Source of the DNA: Streptococcaceae bacterium | Lineage (GTDB): Bacteria > Bacillota > Bacilli > Lactobacillales > Streptococcaceae | Reading direction: 5' to 3' | DNA: 11,410 nucleotides | NCBI GenBank assembly: GCA_031285105.1 | Contig: JAITWV010000182.1 | Span: forward strand, 1 to 11,410 | Part shown: piece after piece, positions 1 to 6,032 of the stretch | How positions within the stretch are numbered: the first letter of the stretch is position 1 | How the letters are laid out: every line of letters starts with the position of its first letter | Notes under the pieces: generated by a model | Seen by the model: only the letters and a program-made list of their open reading frames with translations | What the model was told of the DNA's origin: nothing | Databases searched by the model: none | Made by a program: the position numbers and the translations under genes

Positions 1-1371
1 GAGACTACTAAAGTTGGATTTATCGGAATTGCCACAACTAATACACCAAACTTAGTATTACGTCGTCATGTAGAAGGATTTGATTTCTTAGATGAGGCGC
101 AAACGATTGCCAAATATTCAGCTGAACTACGCGCACAAGGAGTAAATGCGATTGTTGTCATGGGACATGTTGGCTCATCAAGTTTAGCCGGAATTGCAGC
201 TGGTGATGCGGTGGAAATTATGAATCGTGTAAACGAATTAGATGCAAATAACAGCGTAGATGTATTTGTAGCAGCACATAACCATTTATTTACGAATGGT
301 CTAGCAGGGAATACACGCATCGTTCAATCAACCTCAAACGGACGTGGATACATTGATTTACAAGGAACAATTGATACACAAACAGGTGATTTTGTAAGCG
401 CTCCAACAGCCGAAGTTCGCCCAGTAGCACCAAATGTTGGAATTTTACCAGACAATAACGTTCAAGCTATTGTTAATGAAGCAACTTATATCACAAATGA
501 AGTAGCAGCTAGAAAAATTGGACGTACAGCCGATGGACAGCCAATTTCAAGAACAGTCAATAAAGCACGTGGTGAATCGCCAGTGGGTAATCTGATTACG
601 GACGCGCAACGTTATATGGCAAATGTTGAAGGTCTAAACGTTGACTTTGCAATGACAAATAATGGTGGGATTCGTGATGACTTACGTGTTAACTCACTTG
701 GTGAAGTAACATGGGGTGCTGCACAAGCGGTTCAACCATTTGGAAATATTTTACAAGTAATTGAAATGACTGGTGATCAAGTTGAGCGTGTATTGAACCA
801 ACAATTTATTGGTACAAGCAACTTATTCTTACAAATTTCAGGGTTACGTTATACTTATGTGGAAACACCAAATGGCCCACAAACACATGAAATTTTAAAT
901 GTAACCAAAGAAGATGGCACACCAATCGTGGCAGATGAAACATATCGTGTAATCGTTAATGAGTTTATCTATGCAGGTGGGGATGGTTTTTCAGTCTTTA
1001 CCGAAGCAAAATTTGTCGAAGGAATGGCAACAGATACCAACACATTTATTAACTTTATCGAATTAATGACTTCACGCGGACAAGCGTTATCAGCAAGTAC
1101 AGGTGATCGTAAGATTTTAGTAACACCAGAAGTTGAAGCATTAAAAAATAATGCCGCAAATATTTTAGCAAATGGTTTATCACAAAGCCAATTAACTTTC
1201 AATAACGGTGTTGTAACCTTAACACTTGATGGTTATTCATTTGTTTTAAGTGAAAATGCGAATAACCGTAACATTGCAGGAACTATTTCTATCAATGATC
1301 AATTTGAATTAAGATTTGATATTAAAGGAAATGGCTCAAATGTAAAAGTATTTGAAGTTGTAGAAAAATAA
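1..1371 (+). CDS. 5'-nucleotidase / 2',3'-cyclic-nucleotide phosphodiesterase family protein (3' part, 5' end outside window)
   Basis: The frame is open from the first base and ends at TAA 1369-1371, giving 456 codons; the start lies to the left. Members of the UshA/YfkN family hydrolyse extracellular nucleotides to nucleosides and phosphate using a two-metal centre. In the metallophosphatase half I see GHVGSS (His at 166-168) and AAHNH (His at 277-279 and 283-285), which correspond to late metal-ligand motifs. The C-terminal substrate domain shows GESPVGNLITDAQ, TNNGGIRDDL (Arg at 673-675), QPFGN and AGGDGFSVF; the last two carry the Phe residues expected to stack on the base. About 75 further residues follow the nucleotidase fold. 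I find no LPxTG motif or C-terminal membrane anchor, so the protein is either secreted or held by something upstream of the window. The signal peptide cannot be judged. The family call is secure; the exact substrate is not. Confidence 0.88.
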   Translation, partial: ETTKVGFIGIATTNTPNLVLRRHVEGFDFLDEAQTIAKYSAELRAQGVNAIVVMGHVGSSSLAGIAAGDAVEIMNRVNELDANNSVDVFVAAHNHLFTNGLAGNTRIVQSTSNGRGYIDLQGTIDTQTGDFVSAPTAEVRPVAPNVGILPDNNVQAIVNEATYITNEVAARKIGRTADGQPISRTVNKARGESPVGNLITDAQRYMANVEGLNVDFAMTNNGGIRDDLRVNSLGEVTWGAAQAVQPFGNILQVIEMTGDQVERVLNQQFIGTSNLFLQISGLRYTYVETPNGPQTHEILNVTKEDGTPIVADETYRVIVNEFIYAGGDGFSVFTEAKFVEGMATDTNTFINFIELMTSRGQALSASTGDRKILVTPEVEALKNNAANILANGLSQSQLTFNNGVVTLTLDGYSFVLSENANNRNIAGTISINDQFELRFDIKGNGSNVKVFEVVEK

Positions 1372-1376
1372 TAACA

Positions 1377-1553
1377 AAAAGAGGATGGGACAAAACTCTC
1401 GAATGCGTAGAATAAAACGAACATTCAAGCGTTAGCCCAAAACTTCAATCGTAAAAACCTCCAAAAATCTATCTTTGATGATAGATTTTTGGAGGTTTTT
1501 ACATTATTCGACTGGAAACTAAATTTTAAAATAGTTTTGTCTCTGCCTCTTTT
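1377..1553. repeat. Palindromic intergenic element (MITE-like) with an internal perfect hairpin
   Basis: The ends 1377-1396 and 1534-1553 are inverted copies (17 of 20 match), with the left end reading GAGGATGGGACAAAAC. Inside are the perfect 23-bp arms 1451-1473 and 1480-1502 around a 6-base loop. Minor complementarity in the left half (GAATG/CATTC) suggests a branched fold. There is no ORF. From memory, similar GAGGxTGGGACAAAA termini recur in short intergenic repeats of Firmicutes; only this one copy is in the window, so repetition cannot be shown here. I see no clear target-site duplication. Confidence 0.6.
1451..1502. terminator. Hairpin likely acting as a bidirectional terminator between convergent genes
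   Basis: A perfect 23-bp stem with loop TTTGAT lies between the 3' ends of the nucleotidase (+) and the haemolysin III gene (-). The base of the stem ends in five T on the + strand and in five T on the - strand (AAAAA at 1453-1457), so it could stop transcription in both directions. It forms the core of the larger repeat. Confidence 0.65.
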
Positions 1554-1560
1554 ACTATTT

Positions 1561-2202
1561 TTAAATATAAAGATAAATCGAAAACCACATCAAAATCGCT
1601 GCCGCAAGGACAAACAAATGCCATATAACATGAGCAAATGGGAATTTAAAGCTATATAAAATAGCCCCTAGTGAATAAATCACCCCACCTGAAACTAATA
1701 ACCAAAAGCCACCAGGTTCTAAGGCACGCCATAAAGGAACAATCGCCAGCATCACTAACCAGCCCATGATAACGTATAAAATAGTTGACGCTTTTGGCAC
1801 TTTATCCCATTTTGGTAAGAAAATTGCTTTCATCACCACACCAAAAATTGCCAAAGCCCAAATTGTTCCAAATAAAGTCCAACCCAATGGTCCACCAACT
1901 GCTAGTAAACAATACGGTGTGTAAGTTCCAGCGATTAATAGATAAATAGAGCTGTGGTCAAAAACCTGAAATACTTTTTTGGCTTTCGTGAAAATGAGAC
2001 TATGGTATAAGGTTGACGCTAAAAATAATAAAGTCAACATACTCCCATAAATCGTCATTGAAACAACAGCAAGCACAGAACCAGATGCAACCCCATTTAA
2101 AATTAATAAAACCAAACCAGCAACTGCCAAACCAAACCCAATTCCATGAGTTATGGCATTTAATACTTCATTTGTGATTAAATATTTACGTGAATGAACC
2201 AA
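1561..2202 (-). CDS. trhA: Haemolysin III / PAQR family integral membrane protein (TrhA-like)
   Basis: The protein has 213 residues, the usual length for bacterial haemolysin III proteins, and about seven hydrophobic segments. The PAQR signature residues are present: E12 and H19 (NEVLNAITH), S63 and H67 (STLYH), D82-H83 (DHSSIYL), and H191 and H195 (HVIWH). These would form the intramembrane metal site of a proposed membrane hydrolase. Family work links such proteins to membrane fluidity and lipid homeostasis; the haemolysin name is historical. The start is TTG at 2200-2202. A strong AAAGGAGGAG (2208-2217) lies 7 bases upstream, while the nearby ATG in another frame stops after nine codons. 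The gene is divergent from the glycosidase gene and convergent with the nucleotidase gene. Confidence 0.9.
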   Translation of the reverse strand: MVHSRKYLITNEVLNAITHGIGFGLAVAGLVLLILNGVASGSVLAVVSMTIYGSMLTLLFLASTLYHSLIFTKAKKVFQVFDHSSIYLLIAGTYTPYCLLAVGGPLGWTLFGTIWALAIFGVVMKAIFLPKWDKVPKASTILYVIMGWLVMLAIVPLWRALEPGGFWLLVSGGVIYSLGAILYSFKFPFAHVIWHLFVLAAAILMWFSIYLYI

Positions 2203-2229
2203 AACATCTCCTCCTTTATATTTTTTGCA

Positions 2230-2238
2230 ATTATAACA
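2230..2238 (-). promoter_or_regulatory. Extended -10 promoter of the haemolysin III gene
   Basis: On the minus strand this reads TGTTATAAT, a perfect TATAAT with the TGn extension. No good -35 sits 16-18 bases upstream, which extended -10 promoters tolerate. Transcription would begin near 2223, just ahead of the ribosome binding site at 2208-2217. Confidence 0.6.
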
Positions 2239-2277
2239 TGAGTTTACAATTTACGTGGGAAATCACTCTATATTTTT

Positions 2278-2307
2278 TTGATAGCGTTTTTAATAGTGTG
2301 GTAAAAT
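2278..2307 (+). promoter_or_regulatory. Promoter of the GH1 glycosidase gene
   Basis: TTGATA (2278-2283), an 18-base spacer and TAAAAT (2302-2307) preceded by TGG form a good sigma-A promoter with an extended -10. The predicted start is near 2314. This places ATG 2311 and ATG 2315 at or before the transcript start and so argues against either as the translation start. Confidence 0.7.
2279..2292 (+). promoter_or_regulatory. cre-like CcpA operator overlapping the GH1 promoter
   Basis: TGATAGCGTTTTTA matches the catabolite-responsive element consensus TGWNANCGNTNWCA at 13 of 14 positions; the only miss is T for C at position 13. It covers the -35 and part of the spacer, where CcpA would repress. 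Carbon catabolite repression of a beta-glucoside gene is expected biology; binding itself is inferred. Confidence 0.55.
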
Positions 2308-2345
2308 AGAATGTATGAAAAAATCAAACAAAAGGAAGAAAGAAT

Positions 2346-3761
2346 CTGTTACCAAAAAATTTTTTATGGGGTGGAGCAATTGCAGCCAACCAAGCAGAAG
2401 GAGCTTATCTAGCAGGTGGAAAAGGCTTAACGACCGTTGATATGATTCCTCATGGTAAAGATCGTTATCGTGTGAAAATGGGTGAGATGTATCCTGTTGA
2501 AGAAATTCCAGGTAGTTTTTATCCATCACATGAAGGCGTGGATTTTTATCATCATTACAAAAAAGATATTAAAATGTTTGCGCAAATGGGCTTTAAAACA
2601 TTTAGAACCTCAATTGCCTGGGCGAGACTTTTTCCTAATGGCGATGAATTGATACCAAATGAAGAAGGTGTTCAATTTTACATAGATATGTTCAGCGAAT
2701 GTCAAAAATACGGCATCGAACCTTTAGTAACTCTTTGTCATTTTGATGTGCCAATGGGTTTAGTTTACAAATTTGATTCATGGAAAAGCCGCGAGATGAT
2801 AGATTGCTTTACACGTTATGCGAAAGTTTGTTTTGAGCGTTTTGATGGTTTAGTCAAATATTGGTTAACGTTTAACGAAATCAATATTTTATTGCATTCC
2901 CCTTTTTCTGGTGCTGGTTTAGCCTTTAAAGAAGGTGAAAATAAAACAAAAAGTATGTATCAAGCAGCGCACCATCAACTAGTTGCATCCTCTATTGCCA
3001 CTAAAATCGGGCATGAAGTGAATAAAGAAAATAGGATCGGCTGTATGTTAGCAGGCGGACAATTTTATCCTTATTCAAGTAATCCTGAAGATATTTGGTT
3101 AGCAATTAACAAAGAACGTGAAAATTTGATGTTTATTGATGTGCAAGTACAAGGAGAATACCCTTATTATGCCAAACGAACCTTTAAAGAAAAAGGGATT
3201 GAATTAGACATTACGCCAGAAGATTTAAGTGTTTTAAAAGACCATACCGTTGATTTTGTCTCATTTAGTTTCTATCAATCAAGAACCGTTACCGTTGATC
3301 CTAATGCAGAAGTTGTTGAAGGAAATGTCATTAAATCAGTAAAAAATCCATACCTAGCTTCAAGTGATTGGGGTTGGCAAATTGATCCACTTGGTTTAAG
3401 GATTTCGATGAACAATTTATATACACGTTACAAAAAGCCATTGTTTATTGTTGAAAATGGACTAGGGGCGGTTGATGTTATTGAAGAAGATGGTTCGATT
3501 AATGATGATTACCGAATTGATTATTTACGCGAGCATATCAAAGCAATGAAAGAAGCAGTAGAAGATGGCGTTGAGCTTTTAGGATACACTTCATGGGGCT
3601 GTATTGATGTTGTTTCAGCTTCAACTGGTGAAATGAGCAAACGTTATGGTTTTATTTATGTGAATCGTGATGATGAGGGTAATGGAGATTTTAAACGCAT
3701 TAAGAAAAAATCATTTGATTGGTATAAAAAAGTGATTGAGTCTAATGGAGAAATTCTCTAA
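2346..3761 (+). CDS. 6-phospho-beta-glucosidase, glycoside hydrolase family 1 (non-ATG start or lost start)
   Basis: The enzyme cleaves phosphorylated beta-glucosides imported by a PTS in the cytoplasm. The GH1 N-terminal signature FLWGGAIAANQAEGA is complete and lies upstream of the first in-frame ATG (2442), so the gene must begin earlier. The frame is open back to TGA 2316, and its only start-like codon is CTG at 2346, 9 bases after AAAGGA (2331-2336). That gives 471 residues, normal for the family. Numbered from there, the acid/base is E178 (TFNEIN) and the nucleophile E370 (VENG). S426, K432 and Y434 (SxxxxxKRY) form the phosphate pocket that separates 6-phospho enzymes from plain beta-glucosidases. 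No PTS gene is adjacent. A lost ATG or sequencing error is as likely as true CTG initiation, so the 5' coordinate is uncertain while the function is firm. Confidence 0.88.
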   Translation: MLPKNFLWGGAIAANQAEGAYLAGGKGLTTVDMIPHGKDRYRVKMGEMYPVEEIPGSFYPSHEGVDFYHHYKKDIKMFAQMGFKTFRTSIAWARLFPNGDELIPNEEGVQFYIDMFSECQKYGIEPLVTLCHFDVPMGLVYKFDSWKSREMIDCFTRYAKVCFERFDGLVKYWLTFNEINILLHSPFSGAGLAFKEGENKTKSMYQAAHHQLVASSIATKIGHEVNKENRIGCMLAGGQFYPYSSNPEDIWLAINKERENLMFIDVQVQGEYPYYAKRTFKEKGIELDITPEDLSVLKDHTVDFVSFSFYQSRTVTVDPNAEVVEGNVIKSVKNPYLASSDWGWQIDPLGLRISMNNLYTRYKKPLFIVENGLGAVDVIEEDGSINDDYRIDYLREHIKAMKEAVEDGVELLGYTSWGCIDVVSASTGEMSKRYGFIYVNRDDEGNGDFKRIKKKSFDWYKKVIESNGEIL

Positions 3762-3776
3762 AACTTCCAGTACTCC

Positions 3777-3805
3777 TTGAAAGATTTATCATTTGAGGGT
3801 ACAAT
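3777..3805 (+). promoter_or_regulatory. Promoter of the DUF4044 micro-protein gene
   Basis: TTGAAA (3777-3782), a 17-base spacer and TACAAT (3800-3805) match the sigma-A consensus at five positions per hexamer. It starts 15 bases after the glycosidase stop, so the small gene is transcribed independently of it. The predicted start is near 3812. Confidence 0.7.
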
Positions 3806-3840
3806 GTTAACGCAAAGATGGATGGTAGGAGGAAGTATTT

Positions 3841-3960
3841 ATGAATCAAAAACCAAAGAAAAAATCGACATTCCAAAAAGTAACGATGGGTGTTGTCATT
3901 GTTATGTTGATTGCGACACTTGCAGGGATTGTTATTGGTGTAGTGCAAGCTTTGAGATAA
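3841..3960 (+). CDS. DUF4044 family small membrane protein (39 aa)
   Basis: A 39-codon gene with AGGAGGAAG (3827-3835) ahead of ATG 3841 and stop TAA 3958-3960. The peptide begins with a basic, Lys-rich head (MNQKPKKKSTFQK) followed by one hydrophobic helix at about residues 14-36 ending in VVQALR, so it should be single-pass with its N-terminus in the cytoplasm. The basic head, STFQK motif and single helix match my recollection of the DUF4044 family, short Lactobacillales proteins of unknown function. It has its own promoter and terminator, which marks it as a real gene despite its size. A longer open frame through this stretch (3777-4004) has no ribosome binding site and is not coding. Confidence 0.82.
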   Translation: MNQKPKKKSTFQKVTMGVVIVMLIATLAGIVIGVVQALR

Positions 3961-3996
3961 AAAATGGCTTGGAATTTATTTCCAGCCATTTTTTCT
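3958..3996. terminator. Bidirectional intrinsic terminator
   Basis: AAAAAATGGCT-TGGAA (3959-3974) pairs with TTCCAGCCATTTTTT (3980-3994), with one bulged base and a short loop. The stem is flanked by A-runs and T-runs, so it can end both the DUF4044 transcript and the oppositely oriented surface-protein transcript. Confidence 0.8.
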
Positions 3997-4006
3997 TGTT
4001 TTAAAC

Positions 4007-5131
4007 TTAAGATTTATTTTCTTTTATATATTGCAAAAGTAAGTCAATTTCATCTTGTTTTTTATCTGCTTTATCTTTTTTCCTTTTTAAAATCAAAATG
4101 ATTACTACAAGCAAGACTGCTAAACAAATTGCTAAAATCCACCAATATTCACGCAAATAAGTCGCCCAGTCTTTTTTAGGTACAGGATCATTTAAAGCTT
4201 CAGTATTTGCTCTTAAAGCCTCTTCGGGTAAAACAGTAAAGTCCATATTCCATTCCCAAGATTTTCCAGTAAAGCCATTTTTGGGATCATTGGTTGTTGC
4301 CTTTGCCCGAAAAGTATACTCACCAGCTCTCATTTGATCTTGACCTAGAAAAACAGGAAATTGAAAGTTAGAATTTGGAGCAAAATTAACAGAATCCATT
4401 GTGTTTTCATAAAGCGTTTCAAGACTTCCACGACGTGTTATACGCCCCACAATTTCAACACGAGTGGTCAAAGCAGGCATATTATTTTGAATTTGTGCTA
4501 AAAAAGCTTTGCGATAGTTGTTGGTTCCGGTTGTAATGTTAAGTAAATTCAAATTTGGTTCAGCAATTTCTTTGTTAACCGTAAGCTTAATTGCGACAGC
4601 ATAAGCATATTCTGAGGTAATCGACATTCCTTCTTGTTGCTGATTGTTTTCTTTATTTGTTGGTTGTTGAAAATGCCAAGAACCCAAAATGACCCCATCC
4701 TCTGCATTTTCAGGGACTTCAATATCAACGAATACATTTTTTTGTGAGTGTGCAGGAATAACAGTTTCTATTTGACTTTCGCGGACGTTAGCAATATCGC
4801 GCATTTTAATTTTTAATGAAGCATCATACTCTTCATTATTTGCTTGCGTGTAGTCAATTTCACCATTTGCATTAGTAAATGTGGTGAAGATTTGATTAAA
4901 TACAGTAATTTCTTGATTACTTATATTTCGAATAATCATTTCAATTGTTTGCTTTTGTCCAGGTGCTAATTTTAAATCAAAAAAAGAAGAATCTTGACTG
5001 ATTTCATTTTTCGCAGGAACTTTTTGGATGGTAAAATTTGTGTTTGTTGAAGCATTTACTCTTGTTAAAGGAATAAAAATAATAGCAAATAATAATGCGA
5101 TAATAAAGAAAAACGTACACCTTTTCATCAT
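4007..5131 (-). CDS. DUF916/DUF3324 cell-surface protein (WxL-interacting protein family), membrane-anchored
   Basis: The protein has 374 residues. Residues 1-27 form a signal peptide with a long hydrophobic core and likely cleavage after VNA. Residues about 33-155 match the DUF916 (peptidoglycan-binding) type: an IQKVPAKNE start, LAPGQKQTIEMIIRN and a beta-rich fold ending near EVPENAEDGVILGSWHF. Residues about 175-305 match DUF3324. A transmembrane helix at about 330-348 is followed by a Lys-rich cytoplasmic tail. In this family the protein tethers WxL-domain proteins to the wall and can bind host ligands. Such genes normally sit in clusters with WxL and LPxTG genes; here it stands alone. 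The start used is the first of two tandem ATGs, with only a weak GGGGGT ribosome site. It shares a terminator with the DUF4044 gene. Confidence 0.85.
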   Translation of the reverse strand: MMKRCTFFFIIALLFAIIFIPLTRVNASTNTNFTIQKVPAKNEISQDSSFFDLKLAPGQKQTIEMIIRNISNQEITVFNQIFTTFTNANGEIDYTQANNEEYDASLKIKMRDIANVRESQIETVIPAHSQKNVFVDIEVPENAEDGVILGSWHFQQPTNKENNQQQEGMSITSEYAYAVAIKLTVNKEIAEPNLNLLNITTGTNNYRKAFLAQIQNNMPALTTRVEIVGRITRRGSLETLYENTMDSVNFAPNSNFQFPVFLGQDQMRAGEYTFRAKATTNDPKNGFTGKSWEWNMDFTVLPEEALRANTEALNDPVPKKDWATYLREYWWILAICLAVLLVVIILILKRKKDKADKKQDEIDLLLQYIKENKS

Positions 5132-5168
5132 GATGCAACCCCCAATGGTTTTAATTTTTTAATAAATA

Positions 5169-5189
5169 AATGGTATCATAAAAACCATT
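5169..5189 (-). promoter_or_regulatory. Possible operator and -10 of the DUF916 gene
   Basis: AATGGT (5169-5174) and ACCATT (5184-5189) form a dyad with a 9-base spacer. The spacer holds TATGAT on the minus strand (5175-5180), a candidate -10. Further AATGGT copies occur at 5144-5149 and 5210-5215. There is no good -35. The arrangement fits a regulated promoter, but the sequence is very AT-rich and chance is possible. Confidence 0.3.
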
Positions 5190-5249
5190 CTCATTTTTTC
5201 TTATTTTTTAATGGTAGATAAAATTTTGAAATTTTTTTAAACAAACCTC

Positions 5250-5278
5250 TTGTCATATAAGAAAAAACGTGTTAAAGT
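5250..5278 (+). promoter_or_regulatory. Promoter of the rplJ-rplL operon
   Basis: TTGTCA (5250-5255), a 17-base spacer and TAAAGT (5273-5278), with TGT directly upstream as an extended -10. Transcription should start near 5285, at the first bases of the L10 leader. Confidence 0.65.
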
Positions 5279-5281
5279 AAC

Positions 5282-5410
5282 AAAGGTTAAATTAACCAAG
5301 ACCGAAGACAGTTGGTGGAGCAATCCGTAAATCCAACCGAGGACAAGTAAAAGATTATTATATAACCTTTTTTCTTATCCCTCTTTTGTCTTATGACAGG
5401 GGATTTTTTC
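5282..5410 (+). ncRNA. L10 ribosomal protein leader (autoregulatory 5' UTR)
   Basis: The stretch ahead of rplJ has the layout of the Firmicute L10 leader, which binds the L10(L12)4 complex to repress its own operon. Visible parts are GACCGAAGACAG, a hairpin with GTTGG/CCAAC arms around 5311-5337, and the CCGAGGAC that follows. AAAGGTTA (5282-5289) is perfectly complementary to TAACCTTT (5363-5370) and can close the structure. GGTTAA can instead pair with TTAACC (5292-5297). A terminator-like hairpin follows at 5377-5409, so control is probably by attenuation. The assignment rests on motif recall and position, not on a covariance search. Confidence 0.8.
5377..5409 (+). terminator. Attenuator hairpin in the L10 leader
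   Basis: ATCCCT (5377-5382) pairs with GGGGAT (5399-5404), and GTC/GAC extends the stem around a TTAT loop. A run of six T follows (5404-5409). It sits 39 bases before the rplJ start, so it would stop transcription before the gene when the leader is bound by L10-L12. Confidence 0.7.
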
Positions 5411-5447
5411 TTTGTCATCATACAAATCTAATGGAGGTGAAACAAAA

Positions 5448-5951
5448 ATGAGTGAAGCAATTATCGCTAAAAAAGCTGCCTTGGTAGAAGAAGTTAGCGC
5501 GAAATTCGAAGCTGCTACATCAGTAGTTATCGTTGATTCTCGTGGATTAACAGTTGAACAAGACACAGTATTACGTCGTCAATTACGTGAAGCTGGAGTT
5601 GAGTTTAAAGTTATCAAAAACTCTATTCTATCTCGTGCTGCAATTAAAGCTGGCTTAGAAGGTCTTGATGAAGTATTCACAGGTCCTACAGCTGTAGCAT
5701 TTTCAAATGACGATGCAGTTGCACCAGCACGTATCTTAAATGATTTTGCAAAAGACGCTGAAGCACTAGAAATCAAAGGTGGGGTTGTTGAAGGTAAAGT
5801 TTCTACAAAAGAAGAAATCGTTGCCCTTGCAAAATTACCAAACAAAGAAGGCATGTTATCAATGCTTTTATCAGTACTTCAAGCTCCTATCCGCAACGTT
5901 GCATACGCAATCAACGCGGTGGCAGAAGCATCAGAAGGGCAAGCAGCTTAA
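5448..5951 (+). CDS. rplJ: 50S ribosomal protein L10
   Basis: The product has 167 residues, the typical length for Firmicute L10. It forms the base of the ribosomal stalk: the N-terminal part binds 23S rRNA and the C-terminal helix carries L7/L12 dimers. Family features include the opening AIIAKKAALVEEVSAKF, VVIVDSRGLTVEQ, LRRQLREAGVEFKVIKNS, FTGPTAVAFS and the L12-binding tail LLSVLQAPIRNVAYAINAVAE. The start at 5448 is supported by GGAGGTGA (5433-5440). An in-frame TTG at 5412 would add 12 residues overlapping the leader and has no ribosome site. The gene is the first of a two-gene operon with rplL, 81 bases upstream of it. rplK and rplA are not adjacent, as a minus-strand gene lies upstream. 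Confidence 0.97.
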   Translation: MSEAIIAKKAALVEEVSAKFEAATSVVIVDSRGLTVEQDTVLRRQLREAGVEFKVIKNSILSRAAIKAGLEGLDEVFTGPTAVAFSNDDAVAPARILNDFAKDAEALEIKGGVVEGKVSTKEEIVALAKLPNKEGMLSMLLSVLQAPIRNVAYAINAVAEASEGQAA

Positions 5952-5965
5952 TAGGCGCTTTCCAA

Positions 5966-5991
5966 ATAGCAGCTTAAATCAAGTTTGCTAT
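5966..5991 (+). other. Stem-loop between rplJ and rplL
   Basis: ATAGCAGCTT pairs with AAGTTTGCTAT across an AAATC loop, with one bulge and one wobble pair. It lacks a T-run, so it is not a terminator. It could be an RNA processing or stability element that helps make L12 in excess of L10; that role is inferred. Confidence 0.4.
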
Positions 5992-6032
5992 ATATAACAC
6001 AAAAACTACAAAAATTATCGGAGGATATTACA

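Noticed and set aside
2311..2410. ATG at 2311 or 2315 as the start of the glycosidase, with a frameshift at the A6T6 run
   Set aside because: Both frames differ from the GH1 frame, lie at or before the predicted transcript start, and lack a ribosome site. The glycosidase frame already reads LPKNFLWGG across the run, so no shift is needed.
3777..4004. 75-residue Cys-rich frame overlapping the DUF4044 gene
   Set aside because: It has no ribosome site, runs through the terminator, and is out of frame with the well-supported 39-codon gene.
5412..5447. TTG at 5412 as the start of rplJ
   Set aside because: It overlaps the end of the leader and has no ribosome site. ATG 5448 has GGAGGTGA at correct spacing and matches the L10 N-terminus.
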